A DNA stretch of 64,000 bases from Sphaerolaimus hirsutus (taxonomy: Eukaryota; Nematoda; Chromadorea; Monhysterida; Sphaerolaimidae). Below the pieces are notes generated by a model. It did not search any database and was not told the DNA's origin. It saw only the letters and a list, made by a program, of their open reading frames with translations. Shown piece after piece: positions 1 through 13,035 of this stretch (position 1 is the first letter of the stretch; every line of letters begins with the position of its first letter). Location of the stretch: positions 8,869,504 through 8,933,503 of the forward strand of contig OZ038460.1 of the NCBI GenBank assembly GCA_964036195.1, in the 5' to 3' direction. A program made the translations under genes and the position numbers.

Positions 1-50
1 CATCTGTTCGCAAAATGATTGTGCGGGAGCGTGTAATTTCACAAATACTC

Positions 51-231
51 CAGCGACATTACACCTTACAATGAAATCTACCATATCCCACCCTGAATAA
101 ATGAACGAACATAAAAAAATTTCATCATACTTATCAAATTGCTTTGATAAATATGATGAATTTTTTTTGATGTATGTTCGTTTATTCAGATGGGATATGG
201 TAGATTTCATTGTAAGGTGTAATGTCGCTGC
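51..231. repeat. Hairpin MITE
   Basis: The two arms, CAGCGACATTACACC and its complement, enclose about 180 bp that folds back almost perfectly. The right arm recurs, diverged, at about 8838-8900 and in part near 24375, so it is a dispersed family. Confidence 0.7.
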
Positions 232-279
232 AGTATACACATTATCACTGGTAGTAGTTTTCATTGGTTTTGTGGCAGT

Positions 280-489
280 TTTAACTGTAGTTGGCAAAAG
301 TTATTTATGTTTGTACTCAAAATAATACGCGTACTCACTCGCGTACTACATAAATACATTTACGTTTCCTCCAGAAAAAATACCAGTACTCATTTACTCG
401 TGTACTATTTGAAAGTACGCGAGTACAGAAAACGTATATGTTTGCTTTTACAGTTTTTTAAATACCAGTATTATTATAACAACTCTGAT
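280..489. mobile_element. Partial hAT-like element, ACGCGAGTAC array
   Basis: It ends in TAACAACTCTG, the same terminus as the elements at 23890 and 40378, and carries repeated GTACTCGCGTAC/TTTACG words in both orientations. No target duplication is visible and the left end is uncertain. Confidence 0.45.
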
Positions 490-599
490 TTCTGCATTCT
501 ACCATGAAATAATAAGCTGTGATATGCGCCTGTAGTATGAAATATCCAACCAATGTACTTACATGTAAACTTGGGTATATTGTTTTTCTGTTGTTCAGC

Positions 600-820
600 C
601 GATTATTACCCGATACCCGGTTATTTTATTACCCGGAACCGAAATTTTGATCATTTTAGAACCGAAAGAACCGGACCGGAACCGAGTTAAAGAACCGAAC
701 CGAGAACCGGAACCGAAAATTTTCAGGAACCGAGAACCGATACCCGAACCGAAATCTTTTGGAACCGAGAACCGAGAACCGGAACCGAAAATTTTGAAAT
801 TCCCAACCCTAATGACTACT
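600..820. repeat. Array of GAACCGAAAACCG words, probable hAT-like end
   Basis: About fifteen degenerate copies of (GA)ACCGGAACCGA occupy 600-795. The right boundary reads AAATTCCCAACCCTA, whose complement TAGGGTTGGGAATTT has the look of a hAT terminus. No left terminus or target duplication was found. Confidence 0.5.
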
Positions 821-1114
821 GGGTATGAATGACTATTGGCGCAGGCTCCTTAAAAGCATATACCAATAATTCATTTTCCACATTGCTGCATGTGCATTTG
901 AAACTTGCCATTCAACCTGTCAACTGAAATCTGAATTCACATAAAAAACAGTTGACATCCAGTGTGTTTAGCGCCAATCGAGCAATAACAGGCTATTTTC
1001 TTTGTTATCAGCATCAGCAACCACCATTCACTGGGAATTTTTTATCAATTTCTGATGTGATTTATCAAAAAATTGAACCTCAAACTTCGCCAATCGATAT
1101 CCTCCCTCCACTAG

Positions 1115-4100
1115 GCCAATTCGGCCGTGAGTCGGCCACTAGACGGGTCCAACACGGCGACCACCACCGTGCCCGGCGCGAACAACACCGACGGCGCCAA
1201 ATTGGCGCCAGTCGTCGTCGGCAGTGGCGTCGATTTGAAGCCCAACGCCGTGCGCAACAGTAGTTCTAGAGCGTGCTCGAAAAATGACGAAAGCGAGATG
1301 AGCGGAACCGCGACTGTGGTGGAGAATGAAGGCAAGACGAGTGCCAGTCACTTAAAGTTTGAGGATGGAGGTCAGTTGGAGGGAGATATACAGCGCTTCT
1401 TCATTTTGCTCTTGCATCCTGAGCTGTGGCAGTGTCGATAGTGCATATTTACTTTTTTAAATTTCTTTTCTCTATCTGAAAATCTATCTGAGTTATCTGA
1501 AAATTTCGGCTGTGGGAGAATGGCACACCCGAACTAACATATGTGCACAACAACACATGAATCCTTATACTGGTGAACTCGGCTCAGAAAGTCAACTTCG
1601 GTTGTCAACTAGAGTGCGTCGCGACTATGTGCACAATATTTCATAGTTTTCAAAATTTTCTACGCCGATATTCTACCTATATTAAAGTGATCTGAAAAAA
1701 TTTCAATAGTTTTCTGAATACCGTATTACCTCGAATTATCCCCCTTGAATAAACTCCCCCCTCGAAATACCCCCAGATCTTTTTGAGCTGATGAATAAAC
1801 CCTCCCCCTCGAAATACCCCCGTCTGAAATGATGTAAACACCTTCCCGGTCACGTCCGGCAGCCATTTTTTGATTTTACTTCTTATATCCTATCCCAGTT
1901 CTAGGGCGCCCCAGAGGCTGAAACTTGGGGAAGATATTGGCTCAACCCCCCTCTACTTCGCATGAACTGGGGGGGGGGTCGCCTTAAGTGCAAATTTTTT
2001 GTGGCTTTTTTGATGTCCCACAGCAGGTCCGGCACCCGCTGATTTCTGAGCTGTGGGAGGGATATCAATCTAAAATTTTGGGGATGTGTTACCAACACCA
2101 CTCCCCTACTATACACTATTCAAAAATGTGAGATTAATGCGAAAAATTTCTGAAAAATTCGCTTATTCTCTAAGAAACACCACTCCCCAATAGATGGATG
2201 ACAAAAAATTCACTTTTTGGAACTTTTTTATTAGACACTTGAAGAGCTGGTTTACGATACTTTAAAGGGAAGGGTTTGAAGTATAAAGTTATGTAAAGAA
2301 CCATACCTCTAAAATGCCTGCAATGCAAAATTTACTTAGGTCGAATTTTATGACATCATAATGACATCATTGCAGGAACAAAAATTTACAAAATTTACAC
2401 TTTGAAATTCTACCCAAGTAAATTTTGCAATGCATGCATTTTAGAGGTGTATTTCTTTACATAACTTTAAACATCAAACCCTTCCCTTTAAAGTATTGTA
2501 AACCAGCTCTTCAAGTGTCTAATAAAAAATTTACAAAAAGTGAATTTTTTGTCATCCATCTATTGGGGAGTGGTGTTTCTTAGAGAATAAGCGAATTATT
2601 GAGAAATTTTTCACATTAATCTCACATTATTGAATAGTGTATAGTAGAGGAGTGGTGTTGGTAACACATCCCCAAAATTTTAGATTTATACCCCTCCCAC
2701 AGCTCAGAAATCAGCGGGTGCCGGACCTGCTGTGGGACACCAAAAAAGCCACAAAAAAATTTCACTTAGGGCGACCCACCCTCAAAGGGGTCGCCGCGAC
2801 CCCCCCCCCTCCCCCAATTTATGCGAAGTAGAGGGGGGTTGCGCCAATATCTCCCCCAAGTTTCAGCCACTGGGGCGCCCTAGAACCGGGGATAGGAAGG
2901 TAAGAAGTAAAATCAAAAAATGGCTGCCGGACGTGACCGGGAAGGTGTTTACATCATGTATGCAATTTACAAGACGTATTTATTGCTGCCGGTTTGCCTC
3001 GTAATTAGCGATGTATGTTAAAATGCCCAAATATGCCCTATTTCGACACATTCATCACCGGGTTTGGGCATGTTGAACGTTTTGTTTTTTTACGTATTTC
3101 ACGAAAATTTCTGACGAAATAATAACCCCCCTCTAATAAGCCCCCCTTGAATTAACCCCTCAAAATTTTCTCACGAAAAAATATACCCCCATGGGGGTAA
3201 TTCGAGGTAATACGGTATTTCTCAACCTTACATTGACCTACCCTATACAACCGATATCCCGACTCACACAGAAGTCCGCACCCGAAGCACCACCAGCGAG
3301 AACACGGTGATTAATACAACCAAAAGGCCGTTAAAACAGAGGAAAGACAGATCTTTTAGAAACAGCTATCAAAATCAGGATGACAGGCCTGTGAAAACTT
3401 CCAAAAATGAGGAACCGAACAGTGGGCAAAGTGCCAAACTTGCACCGAGACCGTGGACTGACCATGTTAGCAGAAAACTGCCGCCCAGAGGAGCTGTGGA
3501 TAAATTGAAAAGTGGAAATGTGGATAGAACGAGATCACTGAATACCGGCCAATGCTGTCCGGACGATGATGTTTTCATAATTGCCAATGAGCACGGCGGT
3601 GATGGTATGTCCATTGAAGCGTTTTTCGTTTTATTCATGTTTGTATGTATCTGGGTATACTACGCGGACCACATGCTGTGCATTTTTCTGAAGGACACAC
3701 TCCATCATGACGTCATCGTAAAAAACGTTGCAGGAAAAAACATTCATGACTTGTTCGCGACTCCGCTTTAAAAAAAAAATTTTTTTACATTTTTTTTTTA
3801 AAAATTGGTTACATTGCAAGGATTACGATAAGTGATAACTTGATATGGGTGAGTGAAGTGACACAACTGGTTGTAAAGGATATTTAAAATAGTAAAATCA
3901 CACTTCACAAAGTTTTCCCAAATTCTTCGGTTGGCTACAACTGCTCTTGCAATTTAACTTGCCGACCACGCAGACCAACCGGACGACCCGATGGCGCCTG
4001 CGGCAACGAGCCACAAAAAGTGGCCCCCTCACTCGCCGCAGCCGGGCACCTCGAAAATGGACCCAGCAGCTATGCCGTGGGTCACGTCGGACCCGTGGGC

Positions 4101-7100
4101 GCTGGTGCGCAGAAAGGGCAACGGCATGGGGCGCAGCGGCGCCGCGCAGCTGCTCGGTCAGGAGGTGCGGTACATTGTAATAGAAAGGAATTATACCTTT
4201 GTAAGCGTGTTGATGTATTGTATTGCTATGAGAGGCCGTGTGCCAGTGATCATGTAAACCCGGTGCTCATGTAGGCCTGGTGCTCATGTAGACCCGGTGC
4301 TGTACGATGTACAGTATTCCCGGAACATGCATTTCTGCATCTCACACCCTCTTATTGTTATGTACGTTTCATTAGTGTAAATACCGCTACAAATGACTAC
4401 TTAATTCGTGCCCGTAATCATACATTAAATTCTTATATAGTACAAATTGGCGCCAACGCCAATATCAATCACCCCATGGCGCGGCACTTCAAATTCCCCC
4501 CGTTCGCTCAGTATACCCCCACTCAGAAATCCTGGCAACGTCCCTGAGCACTGGGTAGAGCTATGAGCACCGAGTTTACTTACATGAGCACGGGTCCTCA
4601 CTTGGACTTGGTTGGACCCGCATTGGGACTCACTAAAATCCACACGCATGGCACTGCTATTTCGATCCCAAATAGGCATGCAATTTCCCACACACGACAC
4701 GCAGCCGTTCCCCATGGGCCTGTACCTGTGCGACAACCAAGACAACGTGTCCGCCGGCTCGCGCAGCAGCTTGGACGTGCAGTTCGGCCGGCCCAGAAGA
4801 TACGCGCACAATTTGCTGCCCGCTGCCGATACGTCCGCCGGCGTACCGCAAGGGCAAGATGATAAATCTATGATGCTGCAGTGTTTCAGAGAGACCAGCT
4901 TCGATCGTTCCGTACGTTTTTCTTCCGTGATATTTTAAGTACCGTATATACTCCAGTAAGTCTACCCTCTCGAATAACTCCCCCATCTCGAATAAGTCCC
5001 GCCTCTTGTGAGTGTGAGGAAAAAATAACGCCCCCTTGAATAACCCCCCACTTTGACGGGTAGAAAACTTTTCACAACATTTAACATTTAAAGTCGGCGG
5101 ACATTTCACCCTACAAAATCGGAGAGTTAGAATTCGCTCGCGAATAGAGCGAACACAAAACTTGGGTCCCACCCGGACGCTCGGAATTGAAAAAGTAAAA
5201 AATATTAAAAGAGAAATGACCGCTTCGCTGTGTCCGTGCGTGCACGCCGCCCGTTTCAACGTTTCGTTTCAACGTTGTCCGTTGCAAGCGAAAAAATTTG
5301 ACTGTTTTAATGACCCTTTTACCGTTTTTGTTTATTTTTCATTCGTTGGCTCCGTTCCAATGGAAGAGTCCCCATATGAGAACTTGGCAGCCAGCCAAAA
5401 TTGCGAAATCCGCTATAAATATGAATAAAAACGCTAACACTAACTATATAACCATGTATATAATCAAAAATAGCGATTATAAAGGTGGAAATTGGCAATG
5501 TGGAGCAACTTTTAACGATTTTTAGCTAAATTTGACTTTTTACTCGCATTTGTATAATATGCAACTGGAAACTGGGATAAGAGCCAAGTTTTCATACGTG
5601 ACCCGATCCATTCCAACCATTAAAATATTGCGTCACAATAATGACGACATGCACTCTCCACTGGAGAGACTGACGCAAATGTTTGTAGGGCGATACGTCT
5701 GCCGACTTTACAAAGAACGTTTTATGTATTTAATACATGAATATGTATATGTATTATCTTGCAGCTAGAGTTCACTAACATTGATTTCACTGCTTGTATT
5801 GTGAATTTTGTATTCCTACAAATGTTTTATGTTTACCCCATTTGTGTAGTAAATTAATCATACATTTTACTGAAAATTCTGGTGAAAAAGTAGTTTCCCC
5901 CTTCGAATAACTCCCCCTCTGGAATAACCCCCCTCTAAAACTTTTGACGAATAAATAACTCCCCAGGGGACTCATTCAAGGATATACGGTATTTAAAATC
6001 ATATTTACATGCTCAAATTCATTTGCGGGGTGGCGCGGATCCCAGGCACCGCTTTTTGTACAGTGCAACTGTTTGATATTTATCAGCCGAATCGAATTGT
6101 GATTTTTACACTTTATCGAGCGCTAGACCATCTGGCAAAGTTTACTTTCCCAATTCATTTTGGGCTCTCCCCTCAAGATTTTAAAATGAAAATGAAACAA
6201 TTATTTTCAAAATATAAAAGCCATAAACTTCCCAGCCACCTAAATACGTTAGAATTCATTTCAGGACCAGAAGACCCCTGATGCACTATTGTGCAAACCG
6301 TCCACATCCAAAGCCGATCACTTTTCTGCCGCTGACAATGCAGCCGACACTTTCGACGATGACGGTCAAAGTGACGACATTCGGCAACGATTTCTACCTG
6401 AGAGAATGTCGGTTAAATGTTTTAACGCAAAAATCGTACTTATTTTTAAAAATCGTTTTAAATTTTTGCCGACAACTTTCAGCATTGCTGGCAGCCAGCC
6501 AAAATCGCGCAAAAGCAAACGGAAATGTCGGTTGCACCGGAAGCGGCACAGCGGTTCCGACAGAGACAATCGAGGCTCGAATGGTAAAATGTCACAAAAC
6601 AGCTCGGACAGTGACTCGCTACTTTGCTCGGAATGCGGCGATGCTCGCGACAATGATGGGTCATTAATAGTGAGTGGGGAAACGAGTGTAACCATGACCC
6701 CTGAGAATACAGTGGTGGAGAATGTCCGGTTAAACAGAGACAGGATGAATAGAATACCTAAAGTTGACCAGGAAAGTGAAAGGTTTGTTGCACAGTTTTA
6801 CTTTGGCAGATTACCGTTTTTGTTTGAATAATTCCCCCTTGAATAATTCCACCCTGTAAGACGAGTGAGGAAAAATACCCCGCCCCCTTGAATTATTCCC
6901 CCTGTAAAGTCGGAATTAGAGCTCAGCGTCGATTCGACGTGAAATGCAAGCAACCGTTGACGTGAAATGTAAAGTTAGTTCCCTGACGATGATGACGTGA
7001 AATGATAAAAATTGAATTTTTCAATTCGCTCTAGTTGTGGCTGATAACACTCAGTATTGGACACGATTAAGGTATTGATTCATATATTATCCTTAGAAAA

Positions 7101-9141
7101 TTGTAGACCCGTAGCATGATCCACACTCGTGTAATTAATTTCACGACGTCATTTTACGTCGTCATTTCATGTCGAATCGACGCTGAGCTCTAATTCCGGC
7201 TTAAGACGAGCGAGGAAAAGATAACCACCACCCCCTTGAATTTTTCGCCCTCAAGGCAAATGATCAATTTGTTGTGTCCAATTTTAACAAAAACTGCATT
7301 TTATTCTGTTAATCAAGCATATTTCGTGGAATGTGTGAATAGACACATGCTTGAAAATTTTGACAAAATAATAATCCCTTTCCTTGAATAATTCCGCCAA
7401 TCGAATAGTTCCCTCCCTCAAAAAAGTCTGACGGAAAAATCATTCCCCAGAGGAATTATTCAAGCAAATAGCGTTGCTAGTTCAGTGGGGAGCTGTCCAG
7501 AACTCTCCCTCATTTTCAAATATATTCTGAGCCCACCCGCGCTCCAGGGTTCGCTTTCAACTGAAGACAAACACAGATAGGTATAGTCGGCAGACATGAT
7601 ATTATACAGGTTTGGTCCACTTATGTTTCCCTTCGCTGAGCGTCAATGAAATTCAACATCTTGCTGAACAGTGAAGTGCGATACATCTTAAATACGGTAG
7701 AAAAACGGTGCACAGTGGGTCGTGAATATTTCAATATGTATAGTCGACAGACATATCATTCTACAAAATTGGAAAGTTATATTTTGTTCTTGTAGAGCGA
7801 ACGAGAAAGGAATTTAGTAAAAAAGAAAATATAAAGATAGTAAGAAGGAAAATAAAAAGGTGCTGTTCTTTACGCACTCGTTTGCTCCAATTTTTGTGCC
7901 GATAGGTGCTGCAAATTTTTGATTATACGTTTACCTACGTTTAATCTAATTCATATTTAGAAAAGTTACACGCTATCGATTCATTTTGACGAAAACTTGT
8001 TACGTTCAAAATTTTGAATTCAGAAAACGTTCCCGCTTTGTATTTATTCAGATCCAGACGACGCTTGGATGGCATCATGCCAAAAAACTCAACTACACTT
8101 TGACGGGGGTTTGAATTGTGCCGGCACAATTGAATAGTTTCATTCCGTATATGCGTAAGCACGAGTCACCAAAACAGAGTTCTACGGGTTGGATACAGCG
8201 TGCATGATATGACATCATGCGACTCATTGTATAGTATCATGTCTGCCGACTATACCATATTTACGCACAAACAGGAATAGTTCTGAGAAGAAAGAAACTA
8301 CAAACACATATTCAAACATTTGTGTTTTGTGGATTGTAGTAATGTGTTTCATTTTTTTGTGAATATGTATGTAAATATTTGTCCCAAGTTTTCCCAAGCT
8401 CGTACCGGACCTGGGGCAGACCCAGACCCTGTAGAGCGTAAAGTAAAGTGTCAATTGTCATGTAAAATGTCAATCAAAACAAAAAAGAATTGATTATTGA
8501 ACTTCGCATGACAATTGACATTTTACTTTACATTGGTCATGACAATTGACACTTTGCATGACATTTCACATGACTTGTAACTTTACTTTACAGGGTTTGG
8601 GATTGGCACCTGGCCCAGCCATCCTATCTATCCTCTCAGAAGTCAGAATTCGCGTAAACCACTGTTCACTGCTAATATTTGTCCCAAGCTCGCCCCCCCT
8701 ATCCACTTTGCTAAACTGACCAGAAAGATCGCGATACAATGAATAATACCATATTTTGATGAATAAGGTCACGTGAAAAACTGTACCAAATTCCGCGAAG
8801 TACGCCAAGTGTGATAAATAACGATAAAAAATTATTGTTTTGTTCTTTTATTCAGATGTAATATAGTAGATTTCATTGCAAGGCGTATTGTCGCTGGAGT
8901 AAAACTCGCTTCACCCATACACAGAGCGGCCGGCCTGGGCACCACCGAGGCGCTGATACACCAGCCGTTGCATTTGCAGTGCGACGGCACGAAGACCAGC
9001 CCAGACGTGATTCAAAGACGCGCCGACAACGATTCTCGCGAGGTGGACTGCGATCAGGTGCCCAAAGTGCACCAAAAACAGCCGCCGCAGCACGGCCAAT
9101 CTTCGCTGGCCGATTTTGATGAGAGGCGGGATAGATTGTGA
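1115..9141 (+). CDS. 3' part of a seven-exon gene, hydrophilic disordered protein, unknown family
   Basis: I do not recognise the family. Exons are read at 1115-1370, 3272-3604, 3974-4164, 4705-4911, 6265-6411, 6499-6782 and 8925-9141. They total 1635 nt, that is 544 residues plus TGA. Each exon is bounded by AG and GT, and the phases match at all six junctions (1, 1, 0, 0, 0, 2), which is the main evidence that it is real. The acceptor of exon 6 is one of three AGs, chosen because it keeps the frame. The 5' end is missing: exon 1 opens after TAG at 1112-1114 and has no convincing ATG. The product is rich in Ser, Asn, Asp, Arg and Lys, with a basic stretch (KSRKSKRKCRLHRKRH) followed by an acidic one. 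No membrane segment or known domain is seen. A CSEC pair in exon 6 is too little to call a zinc finger. It could be the cytoplasmic tail of a larger protein. Introns 1, 4 and 6 hold TA-hairpin and foldback elements. Confidence 0.6.
1719..3217. mobile_element. TA-flanked CCGTATT hairpin element, hosting a foldback element
   Basis: Ends are TACCGTATTACCTCGAATTA and its inverted copy GAGGTAATACGGTA. The subterminal zones are CCCCCTTGAATAA-type words in opposite orientations. TA at both ends fits a Tc1/mariner-type target. A foldback element of another family lies inside (1835-2951). The whole sits in intron 1 of the 1115-9141 gene. Confidence 0.7.
1835..2951. repeat. Foldback element, TAAACACCTTCC family, copy 1
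   Basis: Arms run GTAAACACCTTCCCGGTCAC to the exact inverted end near 2951, with over 450 bp of inverted similarity per arm. Both arms contain the word CCTCCCACAGCTCAGAAATC. Open frames at 1901-2116 and 2637-2831 are the same sequence read from the two arms and are not genes. Confidence 0.75.
3654..3730. repeat. Short dispersed repeat with TACGCGGACC
   Basis: About 70 bp from TATACTACGCGGACCACAT to the TGACGTCATC block recur, diverged and inverted, at 16135-16200 and 42405-42475. The function is unknown; it is probably the end of a MITE family. Confidence 0.5.
4940..5991. mobile_element. TA-flanked CCGTATA hairpin element with nested foldback
   Basis: Left end TACCGTATATACTCCAGTAA, right end GGATATACGGTA, with CCCCC-rich inverted words inside. 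It hosts a second palindromic element at about 5090-5709 whose arms are AAGTCGGCGGACATTTCACC and the inverted CGTCTGCCGACTTT. It lies in intron 4 of the plus-strand gene. Confidence 0.65.
6830..7475. repeat. Degraded CCCCCTTGAATAATT element with palindrome inside
   Basis: Repeats of CCCCCTTGAATAATTC run one way near 6830-6905 and the reverse near 7375-7460. Between them a palindrome spans about 6906-7203, with arms GGAATTAGAGCTCAGCGTCG and its complement. Outer termini are too worn to define. Confidence 0.5.
7581..8256. repeat. Foldback element, TATAGTCGGCAGACATGAT arms
   Basis: GTATAGTCGGCAGACATGAT at 7581 is inverted at 8229-8256. Diverged copies of the same arm occur at 5090, 5690, 7738 and 24410. 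The interior is without recognisable coding sequence. Confidence 0.6.
8409..8618. repeat. Palindromic element A, copy 1
   Basis: The left end CAGACCCAGACCCTGTA and right end ACAGGGTTTGGGATTGGCAC enclose inverted words CATGACAATTGACA and TTTACTTTACA. Same family as 13535-13730, 18701-18897 and 38315-41376; a half copy lies at 11918-11985. Confidence 0.7.
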
Positions 9142-9567
9142 CTTTTAGTGCCCCGGTTTGGGCATTTTCAACTTTTCGGTTATGCCTTGTTTTGTTTGCT
9201 CCCACTCTCTTTCTCGAGACTGAGCGGACAGATGCTGTGAACCCTTTTTGGGCGTTTCGAATTTCTCGCTGACCCCTAGATGTTTGTTGGGATCATGCAT
9301 CTGTAATGACATTTCTTGAGTCCGCGTATCCTATCCTCACACTTTTTTGTTGGTTGGTTACTTGAAACAAGTGTACTGGAATATACCATTTCATGGGAAT
9401 TGGCGCTGTGCACGCTATTTCATTATCATATGCTGAAAGTGATACTTTTCACATAACTCGATCGGAAATCCAACTTCCCAGCTCAGAAAGTTCTGCCGAG
9501 AAGTCTCCAAAAAAGAAACATAGACACACTCACTAATGAACTAGTAAACATGGTATGTAGAAACAAG
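9142..9567. other. Intergenic, nothing recognised
   Basis: Follows the stop of the plus-strand gene. No AATAAA was seen close by. I see no gene or repeat boundary here. Confidence 0.5.
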
Positions 9568-10880
9568 TCAACACCTTCCACGCCAAGTTCGCCACCCATT
9601 TTTTATTTTCTGCTGGACGTTATATCTCCAGCTGTGGGAGTGGGATGAATTCGAAATTTTGGGGGTATGTAAATACCTGACATCCCCCCACTGCTGGGGC
9701 GGCCATATACGTGAAAATTTTTTGCGAATTTGGCTGTCCGCACCAAGTTTGCCACCCTGTGGTTTTTATTAAAAAACAGCGTGAATTCGAAATTATTGAA
9801 GGGTATACCTAACATTCCCCCACTACTATACACAGGAGGGGGCGAACCACCTGTACATGGGATGCTGTAAAAAACAACAACAGCATTTTCTTCTCAGCTA
9901 TCACGCTTCTCAGCTATGTGCAAGCCAGGTCAGCCACGTGATAGGGAAAAACAGACATCAAATATTGTGAAAAATGGTATGAATTTGTACATTTTCACAT
10001 TTATAGTGTGGAACAGTACTGTACCATGCCATAAAATAATGTGCTAGTGTACAGAACAAAGAGCAGGTGCACCCTAGAAAAGTGCCGATATTTTGATTTT
10101 CATGTTTACTAGCTTTTTAATACACACATCTAAACCTGGTTTACAGTGACTTTTGGGGGACAATTGAAAGTAAAAATGCGCATAAAGAACCTTGCCCCAA
10201 AAATGCACCCCCAAGGAGTTTCAATGGTTGTCGTAATGACACAATTGCATTGACGCCTATTGAAAGTCCTCAGTGGTGCATTTTGGGAGCAAGGTTCTTT
10301 ACACAGACGTCTACAGTTAATTGTACCCTAAAGTCATTTGATATCAGGTTTACAAGTGTGTATAAAATTGTGAGTAAACATGAAAATCAAAACATAGGGC
10401 AACTTGCTGGTGTAACTGTTTATTGTTCTGTACTACAGCACATTATTTTATGACATGGTAATTACAGTACTGTTTCATAGTGGAAATGTGAAAATGTACA
10501 AATTCATTCCATTTATCACAATATTTGCTGCCTGTTTTTTGCTATCACCTGGCATACCTGGCTTGCACCGCGATAGTTGAAAAGAAAAATGTTGTTGTTG
10601 TTTTTTCACAGGTACAGGTGTGTCGCCCCCTCCCATGTATAGTAGTCAGGAAATTTTTGGTATACCTCCAAAAGTTTTGAATCCACCACCTCACAAAGCT
10701 GTAGATTGGCCATGTTTTTTACAAGCACTGGGCAAAAAAAGATTGTCATGTATATAGCATTATGGGAATGTCGGGTACATCCCCCAAAATTTCGAATTCA
10801 CCCCGCTCACACAGCTGGAGGTAAAATGTCCAGTATCCAATAGAAAAATTGGTGGCGAACTTGGTGTGGAAGGTGTTTAT
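9568..10880. repeat. Foldback element, ACACCTTCC family, copy 2
   Basis: Outer arms ACACCTTCCACGCCAAGTTC and the inverted end at about 10865-10879. Inner arms pair CATTTTTCACAATATTTGA-like and ATTTTCACATTTATAG-like blocks around a central TTTGGGGGACAATTGAAAG region. About 1.3 kb, no coding potential. Confidence 0.7.
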
Positions 10881-11683
10881 GAACATACTCAAATGCTTAA
10901 GATTAGAGTCATGACTCATGAGGTTGGCTTTCCGGCGCCGTGTCGTCTTCAATCTTTATGTTTTATGAATGACAGTTAGTGCACCGAGCCATTGTGTATC
11001 CCATTTAACATGAAAAGACTTTTTTTGAAAAGTTGCCAACCAGTCTTGTCTTGTTCATTTGTGTGTCCAAAATTTTGCTTTCAAAATTGCATATCAATGG
11101 ATATTTTATACATTCCGTATTTCGGCGAATAATTCATCAGCACAGATAATTCCTCAAACGACGAACTGTGAACAAAAGTATTTATAATAGATACATAAAA
11201 CGGAAGTGTGGATGGACAATGATCAGAGTATTTTGGTTTTGGGACGAATCAACATGCAAAGGATTATTCAAAGAAATATGGTACTTTGCAATTGCATCAG
11301 GCACTTCTATCGTTTTTATTATCATGAGACATTTATGAAATTGTGAAATTCATGTGAAAAATTGAGCCATTATGAAAAATGATTGGAAAAAATAAATATC
11401 ACACAAGCGATTGTTTGGGACACTTTACGAAGTTACTGGCGTGCATATTTATGCACTTATGAAGTGAGCGTTTTAGGTACGCCATCTATTTATTAGGATG
11501 TTGCAATGCTTATCAGCCTATAGTTGTTTTTTACCTGTTTTCTTTTACTCAAAACGTACATGTACTCAGATCGAGTAAATATTTACTTCACCATATAGAG
11601 GGTGTATTTACATACCTACTGAATCCTTCACTCAAGAAATCTACCTATATTTACATAATTTTCACTGTAGTAATTGATGGAAA
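10881..11683. other. AT-rich intergenic DNA
   Basis: No convincing open frame, splice-bounded exon or repeat terminus was found. Confidence 0.4.
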
Positions 11684-12042
11684 TACCGTATTTCCTCAAA
11701 ATATCTCCAGGGGGTTTATTATTACGTCAGAAATTTTATGACATCCCGTTGTTTGTAACAGACTCATACGCAGAAAACTTCAACGAGAACGAGAAAAGCC
11801 CTGCCATAATGCAACTCTGTCGTTGTTTTTTAACATGTGCCCTGCATCACACAGATCACAAACAGCGGTTTTCCTCATAGCATCCTCTTTACACTGAATA
11901 CGGGTGGGGGTTGCCATTTTGCAGGGCATTTTCCATGACTTTCGACATGACATTTGACATTTGACAGGGTCTGGGATTGGCACCAGGGTTATTTCGAGAG
12001 GACGGCGTCAATTCAAGCGGGTTAATTCGAGGAAATACGGCA
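11684..12042. mobile_element. TA-type CCGTATTT element with half of element A inside
   Basis: Left TACCGTATTTCCTCAAAATA, right CGAGGAAATACGGCA (last base mutated). The right half of palindromic element A (GCATTTTCCATGAC to TGGGATTGGCACC, 11918-11985) is embedded. Confidence 0.55.
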
Positions 12043-12690
12043 TTCACAAATAAATATCTATTTAAATTTTCACAAAAATTATCTAGTAAGTCCAATCAAC
12101 TACTGCACTACCTACTCAATATTGTTATTACTCAAACATTGTTATTACTACGAGCTACTCCTCCTGTCAATAAGCCCTGTAGAGGGTGTCCTGTCTATTT
12201 CTCCATATCCGCCAGCTGCAGATTGTCGCCACGCAGACTACTACGCCGAGGAACATGCCACCTGTGTCGGAGTGAATACTTAAGTTTATGGTATGATGTA
12301 ATGTGCCTCTTCTGGATAGCCCGCCAATAATTCAATGGCAAGTTTGATGGCTGGAGGTACCGAATATCGTTGAATAAGGTGCCGGAGAGTTTTTTTCGTA
12401 GTATTTTTGAGGGAGAGTTGTTTAGGGGGCAGTTATTTTTTCTCAGAGTAGCATTGTGTCTACTTTCGCTGCCGTGGTCTACCACGTCATTTTTTTGTAT
12501 TTTTCTACCCACAAGAGGGGGGAGCTATTTTCACTTAAACATGGACTTCATAGTTCACTTTTTTATCGTTTTTTCCACGCAAAACTTATGGCAAGGGTGG
12601 GATTGCCAACTTGCTCGATTGACAGTGTAGATTCTTGCAAAGACGTCAAAAACGGGCCAAGTGAAGTTCAGAAAATTTATGGAAAATCGT
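12043..12690. other. Intergenic, nothing recognised
   Basis: Short open frames on both strands show no domain and no splice pattern. Confidence 0.4.
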
Positions 12691-12691
12691 C

Positions 12692-12918
12692 AAATTGATC
12701 TGGTTCCAGTGCCGCAAATTGAGAAGGGAAATGGCAAATGCGAAGTGAAATGAGAAGTGAGAAGTGAATTGAGAATTGGGAAATAGCTTTTTATTTTTAC
12801 TTCGCTTTAGCCAATTTACTTGCCATTTCACTTCGCTTTTGCCAATTTTCTTCTCAATTCACTTCGCATTTGCCACTTCACTTCTCACTTCTCATTTTGC
12901 GGAACTGGCACCAGGACG
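12692..12918. repeat. Palindromic element B, copy 1
   Basis: Arms CTGGTTCCAGTGCCGCAAA and TTTGCGGAACTGGCACCAG. The interior is an array of GAAGTGAAATGAGAA words and their complements. A related copy lies at 25253-25459. Confidence 0.65.
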
Positions 12919-13035
12919 ATTTCTTGATGGCGGTTTCTGGGGCCAACTCAATTTTGGCAATTTTGGACTTGTCAACTTTGAAAAGTAGACGAACGCTCCA
13001 ATTTTCATATCGTCTATCCAACGACCATCACTTAC

